Source of the DNA: Amia ocellicauda | Taxonomy: Eukaryota; Chordata; Actinopteri; Amiiformes; Amiidae | Assembly: GCF_036373705.1 (NCBI RefSeq) | Contig: NC_089858.1 | Location: 18,898,249 to 18,962,248 of the forward strand | Direction of reading: 5' to 3' | DNA length: 64,000 nt | Part shown: positions 63,447 to 64,000 of the stretch, one piece after another | Layout of the letters: the number at the start of each line of letters is the position of its first letter | Position numbering within the stretch: the first letter of the stretch is position 1 | Notes under the pieces: generated by a model | Told to the model about the DNA's origin: nothing | The model's input: only the letters and a program-made list of their open reading frames with translations | Databases searched by the model: none | Position numbers and translations under genes: made by a program

Positions 63447-64000
63447 CAAAGAGAGAGAAATAGAGAGGAGAGTCGTTTTATGTGAAAGAAACATTATTTT
63501 GTGATTCCCACTAACCCCAGCAAGTTTAAGAGTTACTCACATGAAAAGTCCTGTCCAAAACCACCTCTTTTCAAGCATTTCTAAAAAATCTTCCTAGACA
63601 AAAAAAATCTATCCTGTGGCTGGTGTGGCACAATCACATGACAGCATTTTCTTTTCCTCTAGAATGACTACTCCAATACCAGGGTATTCATGCGTTTGAA
63701 TATTTGCATGAGAGAGAATGAGTCTGTGTGTGTGTGTGTGTGTGCCCCCGCGCGCACGCATAAATGAAAAGAGGAGAAATGAACAAGGAACAAAGCAAGG
63801 GTGTGAGAGAATAATAGGTAACCATAGCGCTGCTCTCAGATAGCTCAGTGTTTGCATTTCAGAGCTTTCATTGCTGGGTCAGCACTGGCAATAGCTGAGT
63901 GTATGTTCAGAAACTTGAAGTGCTGAGCTGCAGGGTGTTCAACAACTTCATGTTGGAATTCTGGGCTACAGTTTGTCCAGTATCTCCAATTTTAGAGTTC
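61769..64000. other. Intergenic region with microsatellites, no gene recognised
   Basis: A (TAAT)n run at 62637-62660, a GA/GT/GA compound run at 63374-63470 and (GT)n at 63724-63744. The plus-strand ORF at 63178-63504 overlaps the microsatellite and has no domain, so it is not called. Confidence 0.5.

Noticed and set aside
63178-63504. 108-aa plus-strand ORF
   Set aside because: Its C-terminal third is encoded by GA/GT microsatellite and no domain or splice context is visible.

Overview
The window looks like genomic DNA from a ray-finned fish. It carries split vertebrate genes with GT-AG introns, several Tc1-family transposons, tRNA-derived SINEs, SINE tails of the 'CCCTGGATAAGGGCGTCTGC' kind, and vertebrate gene pairs (slc7a6os next to slc7a6). 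The species cannot be fixed from the sequence. I rebuilt exons by hand from splice sites, reading-phase continuity and recalled family sequences; no alignment was run.

Layout. (1) 276-878, minus: two exons of a gene running off the left edge, an EGF-like module joined in phase to the start of a zona pellucida (ZP) domain. (2) 2129-4570, plus: complete slc7a6os (Iwr1-type RNA polymerase II import factor), five exons, 326 aa. (3) 7058-13472, minus, with a probable non-coding first exon at about 21.73-21.85 kb: complete slc7a6 (y+LAT2-type amino-acid exchanger light chain), nine coding exons, 499 aa, tail to tail with slc7a6os. (4) 26327-36116, minus, with a GC-rich non-coding first exon near 37.19-37.27 kb: complete RIPK2-like gene, kinase-like domain plus C-terminal CARD, 551 aa, whose catalytic HRD aspartate is alanine. 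(5) 44652-52881, minus: complete adhesion GPCR of the ADGRG1/3/5 type, 13 coding exons, 653 aa, with signal peptide, PLL-like and GAIN-like extracellular part, GPS site, seven helices and C-tail. From about 53.6 kb to the right edge I see no gene, only A+T-rich intergenic DNA, a Tc1 copy, small inverted-repeat elements and microsatellites.

The genes do not form one pathway. The slc7a6os/slc7a6 pair, and ADGRG-type receptors on the same human chromosome arm (16q21-q22), point to an old conserved block. The RIPK2-like gene is the unexpected member, because human RIPK2 lies on 8q21. It is the best candidate for something poorly described: a predicted catalytically dead RIPK2 paralogue that keeps its CARD, the ATP lysine and DFG.

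Mobile DNA is abundant and often well bounded: a solo LTR with a 5-bp target duplication, three copies of one Tc1 family plus a deleted copy of another, a ~2-kb inverted duplication whose two arms give the filled and empty site of a 79-bp hairpin MITE, and several elements with matched terminal inverted repeats.
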